A model generated the notes under the pieces. It made no database searches, had not been told where the DNA came from, and was given only the letters and a program-made list of their open reading frames with translations. Source: JADZFO01 sp964512635 (GTDB lineage Bacteria > 4484-113 > JAFGCY01). From it: a DNA stretch of 64,000 nt. Every line of letters starts with the position of its first letter. Positions within the stretch are counted from its first letter, which is position 1. Location of the stretch: NCBI GenBank assembly GCA_964512635.1, contig CAZEJB010000017.1, positions 5,702 through 69,701 on the forward strand, written 5' to 3'. Positions 17,241 to 25,518 of the stretch are shown in pieces. A program made the position numbers and the translations under genes.

Positions 17241-18584
17241 CTAGTTACTGCCTGAGCCGCTGTCGTCGGGCATTTCCATCGGCATGGCCTCGCCCGGCAT
17301 TTCCTGCATTTCTTCGCCGCTGTAATCCATGCTGTTGCCCATCTCGGCCTGCGCCATGGTGCAGGCTGCCACGCTGAAGTAGTACATCGCGTAAGGCAGC
17401 ACCGCGGTGCTCATGGAGCCCTGCATGTGGCAGCCGCCGTTGTTGTAGGCGCCCATGCGGAAGTGACCCAGCGAATTCTCGTCCGGAAGGTTGAACAGGT
17501 AGGCAGCAGATTCCTGGGGCATGAACAGGCCGGGATTCTCGGCGCTGGTCCAGGCGATCATGCTGTCGACGCCGGGCTTTATCGTGTTGCGGTGCAGGTT
17601 CGTCAGGTCCATGTCCATATAGAACTGGCAGGGCTCCACGCTCAGGCGTCCCTGCAGCTGCGCCTGCTCCACGTGACCGATCGCGCGATCAACCTTGTTG
17701 CTGGCGATCAGGATCTGGTCGTTGAAGATAATGCCGGCGCCGGGCATCTGCGCGATGTCAAAGCGCATCCAGCCCGGTCCAGGGCTGTTGCCGGGGGTCA
17801 TGCCACCGACGGCGGCGGCCATCCCGAGGGCATTGTTGATGCCTTCTGAGCCGTTAATGCCGACCATCAGCGCGACATCAAGATCACTGTTCAGGGGGTC
17901 AAAGTTGTCTGAGGTCATCTGCGGAACGGACGGCAGGCTGTAGACCACTGCGGCCATTTCGCCGCTGAGGCTGACGCCGAAGGCGCCGTTCTCCGTCTGG
18001 AGCTGCTGGACAATCTTGGCCAGTTCCCCCATCTCGGGCATGCCGTTCTGGCCGAACATCTCGCTCAGGCCCATCTCGCCCATGCCGTATTCCTTCATCA
18101 TGGCCTCCTGAGACTGGAGCTGCTCCAGCGTCAGGGCCGCGACGGCCGGGACGTTCTGCATGGACATGTACATCAGATAAGTACCGGGGCAGATGTAACC
18201 GGCGGATACTGGCGCCACATCCGGCAGGGCCAGCGCGCGAGCGGCCACACCGCTGGGGTTCAGGTCGGTATAGTGCTTCGCACCGTAGAACTCGATCTTC
18301 TCGTTGTCCATCCGGTAGCGGCAGCTGGTGCCGGTGAAGTTGAAGAAATCCGAATGCTTGAGCAGCTCAGCCATGCCCCGCACTTCCTGATGCTTCCCGA
18401 AATACTTCTCGCTGGTCATCATGGTGTAGACACGGTCCATCAAATCGCCGAAGCGCAGCTCTTCGCTGTATTCGATGGCAACGGAGTCACCGCCCTGGGA
18501 CTGGTGCTCATCGGCGAAGGCCGGCAGGGCCAGCAGGAAAATGCAGGCGGCAAGAAGCGCCGCGATGCTCAGTGGGCGAAACAT
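17241..18584 (-). CDS. Secreted Met-rich hypothetical protein
   Basis: 447 aa. Signal peptide residues 1-24 (LALPAFA). The mature protein is unusually rich in Met, especially in the middle (MGEMGLSEMFGQNGMPEMGE) and at the C-terminus (EEMQEMPGEAMPMEMPDD). Met-rich stretches can bind copper or resist oxidation, but no defined Cu motif is seen. The body has an alternating strand/helix feel with Cys at several positions. AGGAG lies eight bases before the ATG. A small ACCCC/GGGGT hairpin sits in the upstream region (18600-18614). Family not recognised. Confidence 0.7.
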   Translation of the reverse strand: MFRPLSIAALLAACIFLLALPAFADEHQSQGGDSVAIEYSEELRFGDLMDRVYTMMTSEKYFGKHQEVRGMAELLKHSDFFNFTGTSCRYRMDNEKIEFYGAKHYTDLNPSGVAARALALPDVAPVSAGYICPGTYLMYMSMQNVPAVAALTLEQLQSQEAMMKEYGMGEMGLSEMFGQNGMPEMGELAKIVQQLQTENGAFGVSLSGEMAAVVYSLPSVPQMTSDNFDPLNSDLDVALMVGINGSEGINNALGMAAAVGGMTPGNSPGPGWMRFDIAQMPGAGIIFNDQILIASNKVDRAIGHVEQAQLQGRLSVEPCQFYMDMDLTNLHRNTIKPGVDSMIAWTSAENPGLFMPQESAAYLFNLPDENSLGHFRMGAYNNGGCHMQGSMSTAVLPYAMYYFSVAACTMAQAEMGNSMDYSGEEMQEMPGEAMPMEMPDDSGSGSN

Positions 18585-18705
18585 AATCTGACTCCTAATA
18601 ACCCCTGTCCGGGGTCGTGATAGTACAACCGGCGGGCCGGTCTACCTCCCCTCCGCGCGCAGGCCGGGGCCTGGCGACGCGGTAATGATAACACGCTGCG
18701 CAGTC

Positions 18706-18721
18706 GATAATATTAGGTATG
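18706..18721 (+). promoter_or_regulatory. -10 box of a leaderless gene
   Basis: Overlapping hexamers GATAAT (18706-18711) and TAATAT (18708-18713) precede ATG 18719 by 7 or 5 bases. No Shine-Dalgarno sequence. Confidence 0.5.
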
Positions 18722-20488
18722 GGAGATGACCTGAAGAAGCTGACCGAGGACATTGAGGACTTCACAGTCGAGACCGACTACAAGCTCGGCGATCTCGCAA
18801 CGGGCCCGGTGCCTGACCCTGCGGACCCTGCTGTGCCGCCCGCCGAACCTGTCGCCCCGGCCGAGCCGGCTGAACCCACAGAGCCTGCTGAGCCGGCTGA
18901 ACCCGCAGAGCCCCAGGAGCCCGCTGATCCTGCGCAGCCGGCCGAACCATCGAAGCCAGCAGAGCATCAGGAGGCCCCCCAAAGCCCGTCGAAGCCGGCC
19001 GCAGCGCCGGCGCCGGCCGTGGCAAGCCCCCCTCCAGCGCTGCCTCTGCCGGACAAGCTCGAGATTCCGCGGCGCTCGCTGGCCGATCTTGACGAGGACG
19101 GCAACCCCATCGACCCCAAAAAGGCGCTGGAGGAATTCAAGCGCTCGCAGGGCCTCGGATCGGCGCAATCGGCTTTTGAAATCAGCAGCTCAGCGGCGGC
19201 GCGTGCCGGGGCGGCGGTGGCGATAGCTGCGCCGCCTGCGTCCCGCACTGCGACTAAGCCGCTGGATGCGGGCAGCGAGGCCCCGCGCGCCGAGATGCTC
19301 AAGCTGCATCGCCCGGACTTTGGCCCTGAAGAAGAGGCCGCCGTGCTCGGCGTGCTGCGCAGCGGCTGGCTGACCAAGGGGCCGCGGGTCGTTGAGTTTG
19401 AGCAGGCCTTCGCCCGGCGGGTCAGCGCCCCGGCAGCGCTGGGCCTGAATTCCTGTACCGCTGCGCTGCATACGGCCCTGATGGCCGCCGGAGTCCGCCC
19501 CGGCGATGAAGTGATCGTCCCGGCGATGACCTTCGCCGCCAGCGCGAATGTCGTGGTCCACTGCGGGGCGACGCCGGTGTTCTGCGATGTCCATGAAGAT
19601 ACGCACTGCATCGACGCGGCTCACGCCGCCAGCCTGGTCAACGCCCGCACACGTGCTCTGATCCCCGTGCACTTCGCCGGCATCCCCTGCGACATGAACC
19701 CGGTCTGGGAGCTGGCCCACAAGAGCAACCTCTTCGTCCTGGAAGACTGCGCCCACGCGGTGGAGACCGAGTATCGCGGCCAGCCGGTCGGTGCCATGCG
19801 CCGCGCGGACGCGCCGGGCGGCGGCAGCCGCTTTGCGGCCTACAGCTTCTACGCTACCAAGAATCTGATCACCGGCGAGGGCGGCATGCTGACCTGCAGC
19901 GACCCAGCCGATCTGGAGCGCGCCCGGGTGGTCAGTCTGCATGGCATGAGCGTTGACGCCTGGAAGCGCTATGCCGGCGCTGACGGCGAGAAGGGCGGCG
20001 GCGATTTCAAGCTCTATGACATCGTGGCCGCGGGCTACAAGTACAACATGTTCGAGCTGCAGGCGGCGCTGGGTCTGGTGCAGCTGGCGAAGATCGACGC
20101 TAACTGGCAGCGCCGGCGCGCGCTGGTGCAGCGTTACGACGCGGCGCTGGCCGAGGCCTTCCCTGGCGGCGAGTTTTCCGGCCTGAGTTATCCCGACTAT
20201 GGCAAGAGCGCGCACCACCTTTACATCGCCCGCACCAGCGCCGAGCTTGCCCCGCGCCGCGACGGCATCATCCGCGGCCTGCGGGCCCGCAATGTTGAGG
20301 CCTATGTGCACTACATCTGCCTGACCGGCACGCAGTTCTACCGCGAAAATTACAGCACCAGCCCGAAGCAGACTCCGGTGGCCGCCGGCCTGGCCCAGCG
20401 CAGCATCACCCTGCCGCTCTATCCGACCATGCGGCCCGAGGATGTTGATTATGTCGTGGCGATGCTGAGGCAGGCGCTGGCAGCCTGA
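18719..20488 (+). CDS. DegT/DnrJ/EryC1-type PLP aminotransferase with disordered N-terminal extension
   Basis: 589 aa. Residues ~195-588 are a sugar aminotransferase-type fold-I enzyme: LNSCTAALHTALMAAGV, PAMTFAASAN, LEDCAHAVE, and the Schiff-base lysine K381 in SFYATKNLITGEGGM. Relatives make amino sugars for surface glycans. Residues 1-190 are an extension not usual for the family: an acidic start, then about 60 residues of Pro-Ala-Glu repeats (AEPAEP type), then a low-complexity linker. The whole reads as one frame from a leaderless start, so I treat it as a fusion, not two genes. No sugar-nucleotide genes are adjacent. The substrate is unknown. Confidence 0.82.
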   Translation: MGDDLKKLTEDIEDFTVETDYKLGDLATGPVPDPADPAVPPAEPVAPAEPAEPTEPAEPAEPAEPQEPADPAQPAEPSKPAEHQEAPQSPSKPAAAPAPAVASPPPALPLPDKLEIPRRSLADLDEDGNPIDPKKALEEFKRSQGLGSAQSAFEISSSAAARAGAAVAIAAPPASRTATKPLDAGSEAPRAEMLKLHRPDFGPEEEAAVLGVLRSGWLTKGPRVVEFEQAFARRVSAPAALGLNSCTAALHTALMAAGVRPGDEVIVPAMTFAASANVVVHCGATPVFCDVHEDTHCIDAAHAASLVNARTRALIPVHFAGIPCDMNPVWELAHKSNLFVLEDCAHAVETEYRGQPVGAMRRADAPGGGSRFAAYSFYATKNLITGEGGMLTCSDPADLERARVVSLHGMSVDAWKRYAGADGEKGGGDFKLYDIVAAGYKYNMFELQAALGLVQLAKIDANWQRRRALVQRYDAALAEAFPGGEFSGLSYPDYGKSAHHLYIARTSAELAPRRDGIIRGLRARNVEAYVHYICLTGTQFYRENYSTSPKQTPVAAGLAQRSITLPLYPTMRPEDVDYVVAMLRQALAA

Positions 20489-20519
20489 ACAGGCCCGTTT
20501 GGCGGGTGCGGCAAAGTGC

Positions 20520-20540
20520 TATAACTTCTGCACTGCTGTG
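20520..20540 (+). promoter_or_regulatory. Promoter of the AhpD-like selenoprotein gene
   Basis: Extended -10 TGCTATAAC (hexamer TATAAC, 20520-20525) 12 nt before GTG 20538. This predicts a leader of only about five bases. No Shine-Dalgarno sequence. Confidence 0.45.
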
Positions 20541-21134
20541 TATCTCGACCTGGTCAGCGGGATGGGCGAGGGGCCAGTGGCGGACCAGATCCGCCGCATG
20601 CAGGCCGCCGGTATGCGCCTGCCCGGTGTAGTCTGCCTGCTGGCCTACCGGCCAGGATGGACGAAACATCTCAACCAGTTCTGCCACTGCGTGATGCGCG
20701 AGCCCGGCGAGCTGCCGCCATGGCAGCGCGAGCTGATCGCCGCCCTGACCAGCAAGCACAACCACTGCGTATTTTGAATGCGGGCCCACGCCGCGTGCTC
20801 GGCGCAGCTTTTGATCGACGGCGGACGGGAGGACGGACGCGAGTTTGTCCAGGCCGTGCTGCACGCGCCTGACAGCGTTGAGATCCCGGCCGCAGACCGC
20901 GTGCTTTACGAAGCCATTGGCAAGATGACTGCCGCGCGCGGCGAAGTGAACCAGGACTTGTATGACAAACTGCACGCTGCCGGCTGGACAACTGGCGCGA
21001 TCTACGAGGCGCTCTCCGTCTGCGCGCTGTTCTGCTTCTTCAACGCCTGGGTTGACGGCCTGGGGGTGCAGGACATGGAGGAAGAAGACTACCGCGCCAG
21101 TGGCATGCGCCTGGCCCGGGGTGGTTATGTTTAG
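20538..21134 (+). CDS. AhpD-like (carboxymuconolactone decarboxylase fold) selenoprotein, Sec at in-frame TGA
   Basis: Read through the TGA at 20775-20777 this is a 198-aa AhpD/CMD-family protein. The upstream part gives QRELIAALTSKHNHCVF and the downstream part MRAHAACSAQLL, in the same frame with no gap. With Sec at residue 80 the motif is C77-x-x-U80-x-x-x-H84 with Glu65 twelve residues before the Cys. That is the spacing of Glu118, Cys130, Cys133 and His137 in M. tuberculosis AhpD, so Sec replaces the peroxidatic Cys133. A CGCCG/CGGCG hairpin follows the TGA. Expected role: thiol/selenol-dependent peroxide reduction. The alternatives are a nonsense mutation or two genes. No sel genes are in the window. 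Confidence 0.8.
20775..20777 (+). other. Candidate selenocysteine codon (UGA)
   Basis: The in-frame TGA falls exactly on the second position of the catalytic CxxC of an AhpD-like protein. Coding character and family similarity continue on both sides. Confidence 0.75.
20778..20815 (+). promoter_or_regulatory. Candidate bacterial SECIS element
   Basis: Directly after the TGA, a 5-bp stem CGCCG (20789-20793)/CGGCG (20800-20804) closes a six-base loop CGTGCT that begins 17 nt after the TGA. A guanosine is the second loop base, as in bacterial SECIS loops recognised by SelB. The outer stem is weak, so this rests on position, loop and context. Confidence 0.55.
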
Positions 21135-21167
21135 GAGTGGCACCCTTAGCAGTAGGTCTCAGGAGTA

Positions 21168-21331
21168 GTAGGGGCGCGTGGAGCGCGCCCGCGATGGCAA
21201 TTGCGAGTAGCTGGGATGCAGTAGGGGCGCACAGAGTGCGCCCGGCAATAAGCGATGAGCCTCTATCTGCTGACACCCCAGCCATGTTCCCAGCGCTGAG
21301 TTGGACGCCGGGCGCACTCTGTGCGCCCCTA
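21168..21331. repeat. Cluster of three REP-like palindromic units (shared with 53 kb)
   Basis: Units at 21168-21192 (loop GGAG type), 21221-21246 and, inverted, 21307-21331. Each is a GC-rich palindrome starting with TAGGGGC; the core of the second is GGGCGCACAGAGTGCGCCC. Units 21222-21246 and 21307-21331 are perfect 25-bp inverted copies. The same 25-mer recurs at 53028-53052. No gene is present in this 205-bp gap. Confidence 0.85.
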
Positions 21332-21339
21332 AAGAGCGC

Positions 21340-22008
21340 CTAGCCGCCGTAGTTCTTTGACCACTCGCTGAAGGCCAGACCCCAGAGGCTGGCCCAGCCC
21401 ATGATCAGGCCCAGCATGCCAATGCCAAGACCAACGGCCAGCGAGATCTTCTGGCTGCCGCGGCTGCTGGTAAAGCCCCAGCGGTACATGAAGTTGTAGA
21501 TGCCAAAGCCGAAGTGCCAGGCGGCCAGCAGCACAAAGAGCGCGTAGGCGACCAGCCAGACCGGCTGGGTCACGATGTAGTTCATGTGGCCGTAGATATC
21601 AAACTCGCCGCCCTGCCAGGCCTGACTCTTGTGCACCCACCAGGTCTGGATGATGTGGTAAGTCAGAGCGACAAAGAGGATGATGCCGGTCACGCGCTGG
21701 ACGATATAGCCAGTGTTGCCGGCAAAGCCCTTAACCTTGCTCGGACCGCCGTAGTCGCCGGTGACGGCGATCCAGACGCCGAGGATCGCGTGCGCCAGCA
21801 TCGGCAAAAACAGACCGCCGATCTCGATAGCCCACAGATACGGCACCTGGTCCAGGGTGTCCGGCACCCATTGGTACTGCTCCGGGCTCTGGGCCGCCCG
21901 CGAGTTGAGGAACATGTGCATAAGGAAGAAGAGGCCGAACGGAATGATGCCGAGGATGCTGTGCAGCCTGCGGATCAGGAAATAGTTCTTCTCCATGAGG
22001 GCCTTCAT
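21340..22008 (-). CDS. sdhC: Succinate dehydrogenase/fumarate reductase cytochrome b subunit (b558 type)
   Basis: 222 aa with five predicted transmembrane helices and several conserved His for haem ligation (RRLHSILG, FLMHMF, LAHAILG, LTYHIIQ, AAWHFGFG). It matches the single-subunit, di-haem cytochrome b558 anchors of Bacillus-type complex II that pass electrons between the FAD/Fe-S subunits and quinone. No sdhA or sdhB follows; downstream on this strand are repeats and an opposing gene. The start at 22008 is taken; ATG 21996 is also possible, since neither has an ideal ribosome-binding site. Confidence 0.85.
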   Translation of the reverse strand: MKALMEKNYFLIRRLHSILGIIPFGLFFLMHMFLNSRAAQSPEQYQWVPDTLDQVPYLWAIEIGGLFLPMLAHAILGVWIAVTGDYGGPSKVKGFAGNTGYIVQRVTGIILFVALTYHIIQTWWVHKSQAWQGGEFDIYGHMNYIVTQPVWLVAYALFVLLAAWHFGFGIYNFMYRWGFTSSRGSQKISLAVGLGIGMLGLIMGWASLWGLAFSEWSKNYGG

Positions 22009-22126
22009 GAGTGCTCGACTCCCTTCCCGGCATGGCTTGCCGGCCGCTGGGATTGTATATCAAGGCTGCGGCCCCGTTAACCTTGACAGAGGAATCCATG
22101 CTTGCTGCTCTGCGGGCGGCCAGAGT

Positions 22127-22157
22127 TACAATCTGCAGTTCCAGGTCTGCTCTGTGG
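22127..22157 (+). promoter_or_regulatory. Probable promoter and Shine-Dalgarno of the next lipoprotein
   Basis: TACAAT at 22127-22132 predicts transcription from about 22139, giving a leader of roughly 26 nt. The leader contains GGAGG four to five bases before ATG 22165. This is the leadered counterpart of the leaderless promoters. Confidence 0.4.
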
Positions 22158-22164
22158 AGGCTGA

Positions 22165-23871
22165 ATGCCGTTTGACGCACACCGTGAATTCAGGAACTGT
22201 CTGCCGCTCGCAGCCGTTCTGCTGCTGACAGTAACACTGCTGGTTGCCTGCAGCGGGACGCGGGATGCAGGGATGCCAGATGCAGTCACTACCCCCGAAG
22301 TGGCCGGATTGCCGTCAATCTCCGCTCTCGATGCCCTGGCTGCCGCCAGCCGGCCCGCCCCCGGAGCGTCGCCGCGCAGCAGCAGCGAGGCAGCCAGTTT
22401 TGTGATGAAGGGCGACAGGTGCCTGGCGCACAGCCCCGGAGTTGTGCTCACTGCTGGTAGTGCCGTTATGTCTGCATCGGCAGACGGCTTTGAATGGGCG
22501 CTGTACGAGGCGAAGAACGCCGGCTTTGAATGCACTGCGGTGACGCCTCACATTGACCTGATCAAGCCCAAGCTGTGGATTGCCCGGGCCGATTTTGAGG
22601 CCGGGCGCTGGGTCCTGCTTGGTCCTTATTCCTCGGATCCGCCGGGCAACATCAATCTGAGCGCGGACAAATACTATTCAGCAGCCGGGCGGCAGTACTT
22701 CGCAGTTCTCTGTCCTGGCGGCGCGCAGGTAGTTGCGCAGTCTTTCGATCTGAGCGTGGAAAAGCCGGTCGCCGAGGTTTCCACCGCGGTGCAGGGCGTC
22801 AATGACGGGCTAAAGCTGCTGGATCTGAACGGCCGGCCAGGACTGGTCTACAGCGGCGTCAGCGGCGAGCTGGACTTCTCCCTGGGGGACAGTGCGGACC
22901 CCGGCGGGGTTTCGGACTGGAACAGCAGTGTCATCGACGCCTCAGCTTTTCCACAGTACTACGCCGCGACAGTCCACCAGGGACGGGTGGTGGTGGTCTA
23001 CATCGATTCGCTCTTCGGCACGCTGAAGCTCGCACGGGCCAAGATCGAGCACCCGGTACAGGACAGCGACTGGGAGACGGTGGATCTGCCGACGACAGGC
23101 ACTTATCAGGATCTGGCGATCTGCAGTGACGGCCAGCATGTGCTGATCGCCGTGCATGAATGGGACGGGTCGGATATTGATACAGACAGCGTCTTTCATT
23201 ACGTCCGCTTCCTGCGCTCCGCCGATTCGGACGCGCTCGGTTCCTACAGCAATTATCGAATCCGTGGGCTGGGCCAGGGCTCGAACCAGCAGCAGATTAG
23301 GTTAAGTGTGATTGTTGATGACGGCCGCCCGGCGGTGTCATGCGTTGACGAGCTGGATGAGTTCTTTAACCGCGCCTTCTTCCTGCATGCCAACAATGCC
23401 GCGCCGCAGCAGGGGCAGTGGACAGCCTATGACCTGCAGAACGGTTGCTCGCAGGATTCGCTGGTGATGGCATCCCTCGGTGACCACCCCGCGGTGCTGG
23501 GCAACTTTGGCTTGCTGACTGCGCTGGAGCCCGAGGGTACGCCGGACACTGCCGACCCGTGGTTCTTTGACACGGTGTTCGCTGACGCGGCGGATACCCC
23601 GCCGGATATGGTCTCGGACAACGGGCGGCCCTTCTGCGCTTACAGCTTCGATAACGGTGGTGAGAACTCGCTGACTCTGGTCTTTTTTCTGGGTCTGCCG
23701 GAAAGCTTTGAGAGCCGCAGTTTTGGCGAGCGCATTTATGACAATATCTCAACGGTCGGACTGGCTGAGGTTAGTCTGGCGATGGTTGGTGGAGTGCATA
23801 CCGTGGCCTATTTCGACCCGGGCACCGGACAGATCCACTACGTGCGTTTCAAGGTGCCGCAGCCGCTGTAG
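22165..23871 (+). CDS. Lipoprotein with shared N-terminal module and propeller-like repeats
   Basis: 568 aa, lipobox LVAC. Residues ~100-205 resemble the module shared by other lipoproteins here (FEWALYEA..., RADFEAGRWVLLGPY). The remaining ~360 residues form repeats with GRPxVxY or GRPFCAYS motifs and aromatic strands, as in BNR-like propellers. Unlike its relatives it has no PKD domain between the two parts. GGAGG precedes the ATG. Function unknown; probably displayed on the outer membrane or periplasmic. Confidence 0.75.
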   Translation: MPFDAHREFRNCLPLAAVLLLTVTLLVACSGTRDAGMPDAVTTPEVAGLPSISALDALAAASRPAPGASPRSSSEAASFVMKGDRCLAHSPGVVLTAGSAVMSASADGFEWALYEAKNAGFECTAVTPHIDLIKPKLWIARADFEAGRWVLLGPYSSDPPGNINLSADKYYSAAGRQYFAVLCPGGAQVVAQSFDLSVEKPVAEVSTAVQGVNDGLKLLDLNGRPGLVYSGVSGELDFSLGDSADPGGVSDWNSSVIDASAFPQYYAATVHQGRVVVVYIDSLFGTLKLARAKIEHPVQDSDWETVDLPTTGTYQDLAICSDGQHVLIAVHEWDGSDIDTDSVFHYVRFLRSADSDALGSYSNYRIRGLGQGSNQQQIRLSVIVDDGRPAVSCVDELDEFFNRAFFLHANNAAPQQGQWTAYDLQNGCSQDSLVMASLGDHPAVLGNFGLLTALEPEGTPDTADPWFFDTVFADAADTPPDMVSDNGRPFCAYSFDNGGENSLTLVFFLGLPESFESRSFGERIYDNISTVGLAEVSLAMVGGVHTVAYFDPGTGQIHYVRFKVPQPL

Positions 23872-23879
23872 CGCGCAGC

Positions 23880-24365
23880 TTATCCCGCTCTGCGCCGGAC
23901 CAGCTTCAGCCCGCTCCACAGCTCGTCGACTGCGCAGACTTTGACGTCCACCAGGCCCAGCGGCAGCGCGATTTCGCGCACGGTGTCTTCGGTGATGTCG
24001 GTGTCGATACCCAGTTTCCTCGCCATCGCCTGCTTGACCCAGGAGACCCAAATCATGCCGCCGCCGGATGTTTTGCCACTGGCATCCTCCGGGAGCAGGG
24101 GGATAAGCTGCGGCAGCAGCCAGGCCAGCTCGGCACGCTTCATCACAAAGAACTGGATGAAGTCCAGCTGCGTCTCCGGGCCAAGCCGCCTGGCCCCGGC
24201 GATGCGCACGGAAAGCTGCTGCTCGGTCACCGGCTCACAGCCTGGCGGCAGCGAATCGAGCTGGATCTCATAGTCCGCCGGCGCGCCGATCAGCGCCACG
24301 CGCATCGGCGCCTTGAGGCCGAGCTTCTCGCTTAACGACTTTCCGCTATAGCCAGTGTTGCTCAC
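23880..24365 (-). CDS. DUF3052-like protein
   Basis: 161 aa. The core TGYSGKSLSEKLGLK, RVALIGAPADYEIQL, FFVMKRAELAWLLPQL, MIWVSWVKQ and DITEDTVREIALPLGLVDVKVCAVDELWSGLKLVRR matches the DUF3052 family of small soluble proteins of unknown function. GTG 24365 is chosen because the conserved region starts right after it and a -10 hexamer lies six bases upstream; a longer in-frame opening to 24503 adds unrelated residues. It converges with the preceding lipoprotein with an 8-bp gap. Confidence 0.8.
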   Translation of the reverse strand: MSNTGYSGKSLSEKLGLKAPMRVALIGAPADYEIQLDSLPPGCEPVTEQQLSVRIAGARRLGPETQLDFIQFFVMKRAELAWLLPQLIPLLPEDASGKTSGGGMIWVSWVKQAMARKLGIDTDITEDTVREIALPLGLVDVKVCAVDELWSGLKLVRRRAG

Positions 24366-24377
24366 GGCGAGAGTATG
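24363..24377 (-). promoter_or_regulatory. -10 box of a leaderless gene (DUF3052)
   Basis: CATACT (24372-24377, minus strand), six bases, GTG 24365. The first codons (GTG AGC AAC AC) resemble those of the lipoprotein gene starting at 30679. Confidence 0.5.
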
Positions 24378-24415
24378 AAGGATGTCGGGAACCCGTTCAC
24401 GTTGACAGCCTGATT

Positions 24416-24584
24416 GTGTCGATAAGTCGATGAGTCGCTGTGTCGATCTTGATGACTGAACTGGCGTGGCAAAAGACTTGCGCGAGCCAAACAGACCCAG
24501 CACTTGGAGTAACTGACGGCGTAGCGCTATTGGCCAACTGCCGGGATTTCAAAGATCGACTCATCGACTCATCGACTCATCGAC
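24416..24584. repeat. Inverted arms of 8-bp tandem repeats
   Basis: Right arm 24555-24584 is ATCGACTC three times plus ATCGAC. Left arm 24416-24447 holds imperfect copies of the same unit in inverse orientation (GTCGATAA, GTCGATGA, GTCGCTGT, GTCGAT). About 107 bp of unremarkable sequence lies between. The gap 24366-24609 contains no recognised gene. Confidence 0.75.
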
Positions 24585-24597
24585 CTCACCCGTGCTT

Positions 24598-24612
24598 CAT
24601 AATTCCCTCATG
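24598..24612 (+). promoter_or_regulatory. -10 box of a leaderless gene (CPBP protease)
   Basis: CATAAT at 24598-24603, six bases, ATG 24610. No Shine-Dalgarno sequence. Confidence 0.55.
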
Positions 24613-25518
24613 GATCAAGCCCCGACGCAATCCGAGCTCGCCTGTCCCAGCCGGCTGGCCCCGCTCTATGGCCTGATCCTCGGCCTGCTGCCGGTCTGCG
24701 CGGTCTTCGAGGAGTACCTGCGTCTGCTGCCCTTGCTGCCCCTGCTTGGCGGCCTTGGCATGCTCTGCCTGATCGGCTGGTACGCCGTGCGCGAGCTGCG
24801 CCTCGCCGAGGCCGGCGATCCGTTGGCCGCCCACGCCCTCCCGCAGGCCGCCAGCCTGACGCTGATCGGCTTTTGGCTGATCATCTCCTTTGGCCTGCAG
24901 CAGATGCTGCAGGGCCTGCTCCAAAGCTGGCCCGCCCTGGAATGGAAGTCACCCCTGCAGCTCAACCCCGACGGCGTGTATTACACGCTCTATGCCGGCC
25001 TGGCGCTGCTGCTCTTCCTCATCGCGCGCTACATCCCCGGGCGCAGTTTCGATTTCAACCTGCGCTGGCGCTGGAAGCCGCTGGACATCGCCATTGCTCT
25101 TGGCATGGGGGTGCTGACCTTTGCCGGCCTGCGGATCTACACCAGCCTCAGCCCGCAGGAAGTCGATTCCATGCAGATCTTCGGCGCCGTGCGCGGCGTC
25201 ACCCCCGATTGGCTCTACTGGACGGCCGGCGCCGGATTCGCCGTGATCAACGCCTTCTGCGAGGAAATCTGGTTCCGCGGCCTGTTGATGGGCGCGCTGC
25301 GCAACTTGCTGACGCCCTGGAAGCTCATACTCCTGCAGGGCCTCACCTTTGGCATCATCCACTGGTTCGGCACGCCGGAGCGCTGGTGGGGCATCCTGCT
25401 GGCCGGCGGCTGGGGCTGCCTGCTGGGCTGGTGGACCTGGAAGCGCGGCAGCCTCTGGCCGGCGCTGACGGTGCACTTCCTGGCCGACTGGCTGATCTTC
25501 GCTTATACCAATATGTAA
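24610..25518 (+). CDS. CPBP-family intramembrane metalloprotease-like protein
   Basis: 302 aa, about eight hydrophobic segments. The CPBP (CAAX protease and bacteriocin-processing, Abi) motifs are all present: E218-E219-x-x-x-R223 (CEEIWFRG), FGIIH with H251, and a final His289 in ALTVHFLADW. Members are intramembrane glutamyl endoproteases involved in peptide processing or self-immunity; the substrate here is unknown. It is the first gene of a possible pair with the receiver-like protein 100 bp downstream. The start is set by the leaderless -10 spacing; an upstream ATG at 24592 lies before the -10 box. Confidence 0.85.
   Translation: MDQAPTQSELACPSRLAPLYGLILGLLPVCAVFEEYLRLLPLLPLLGGLGMLCLIGWYAVRELRLAEAGDPLAAHALPQAASLTLIGFWLIISFGLQQMLQGLLQSWPALEWKSPLQLNPDGVYYTLYAGLALLLFLIARYIPGRSFDFNLRWRWKPLDIAIALGMGVLTFAGLRIYTSLSPQEVDSMQIFGAVRGVTPDWLYWTAGAGFAVINAFCEEIWFRGLLMGALRNLLTPWKLILLQGLTFGIIHWFGTPERWWGILLAGGWGCLLGWWTWKRGSLWPALTVHFLADWLIFAYTNM

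Noticed and set aside
20775..20777. AhpD-like gene broken by a nonsense mutation
   Set aside because: The TGA sits precisely at the catalytic second Cys position, the frame and family similarity are intact on both sides, and a hairpin follows. Recoding is more likely, though without the Sec genes it is not proven.
24555..24584. CRISPR-like repeats
   Set aside because: The unit is only 8 bp, in direct tandem without spacers. No cas genes are present. No other CRISPR-like array was seen.
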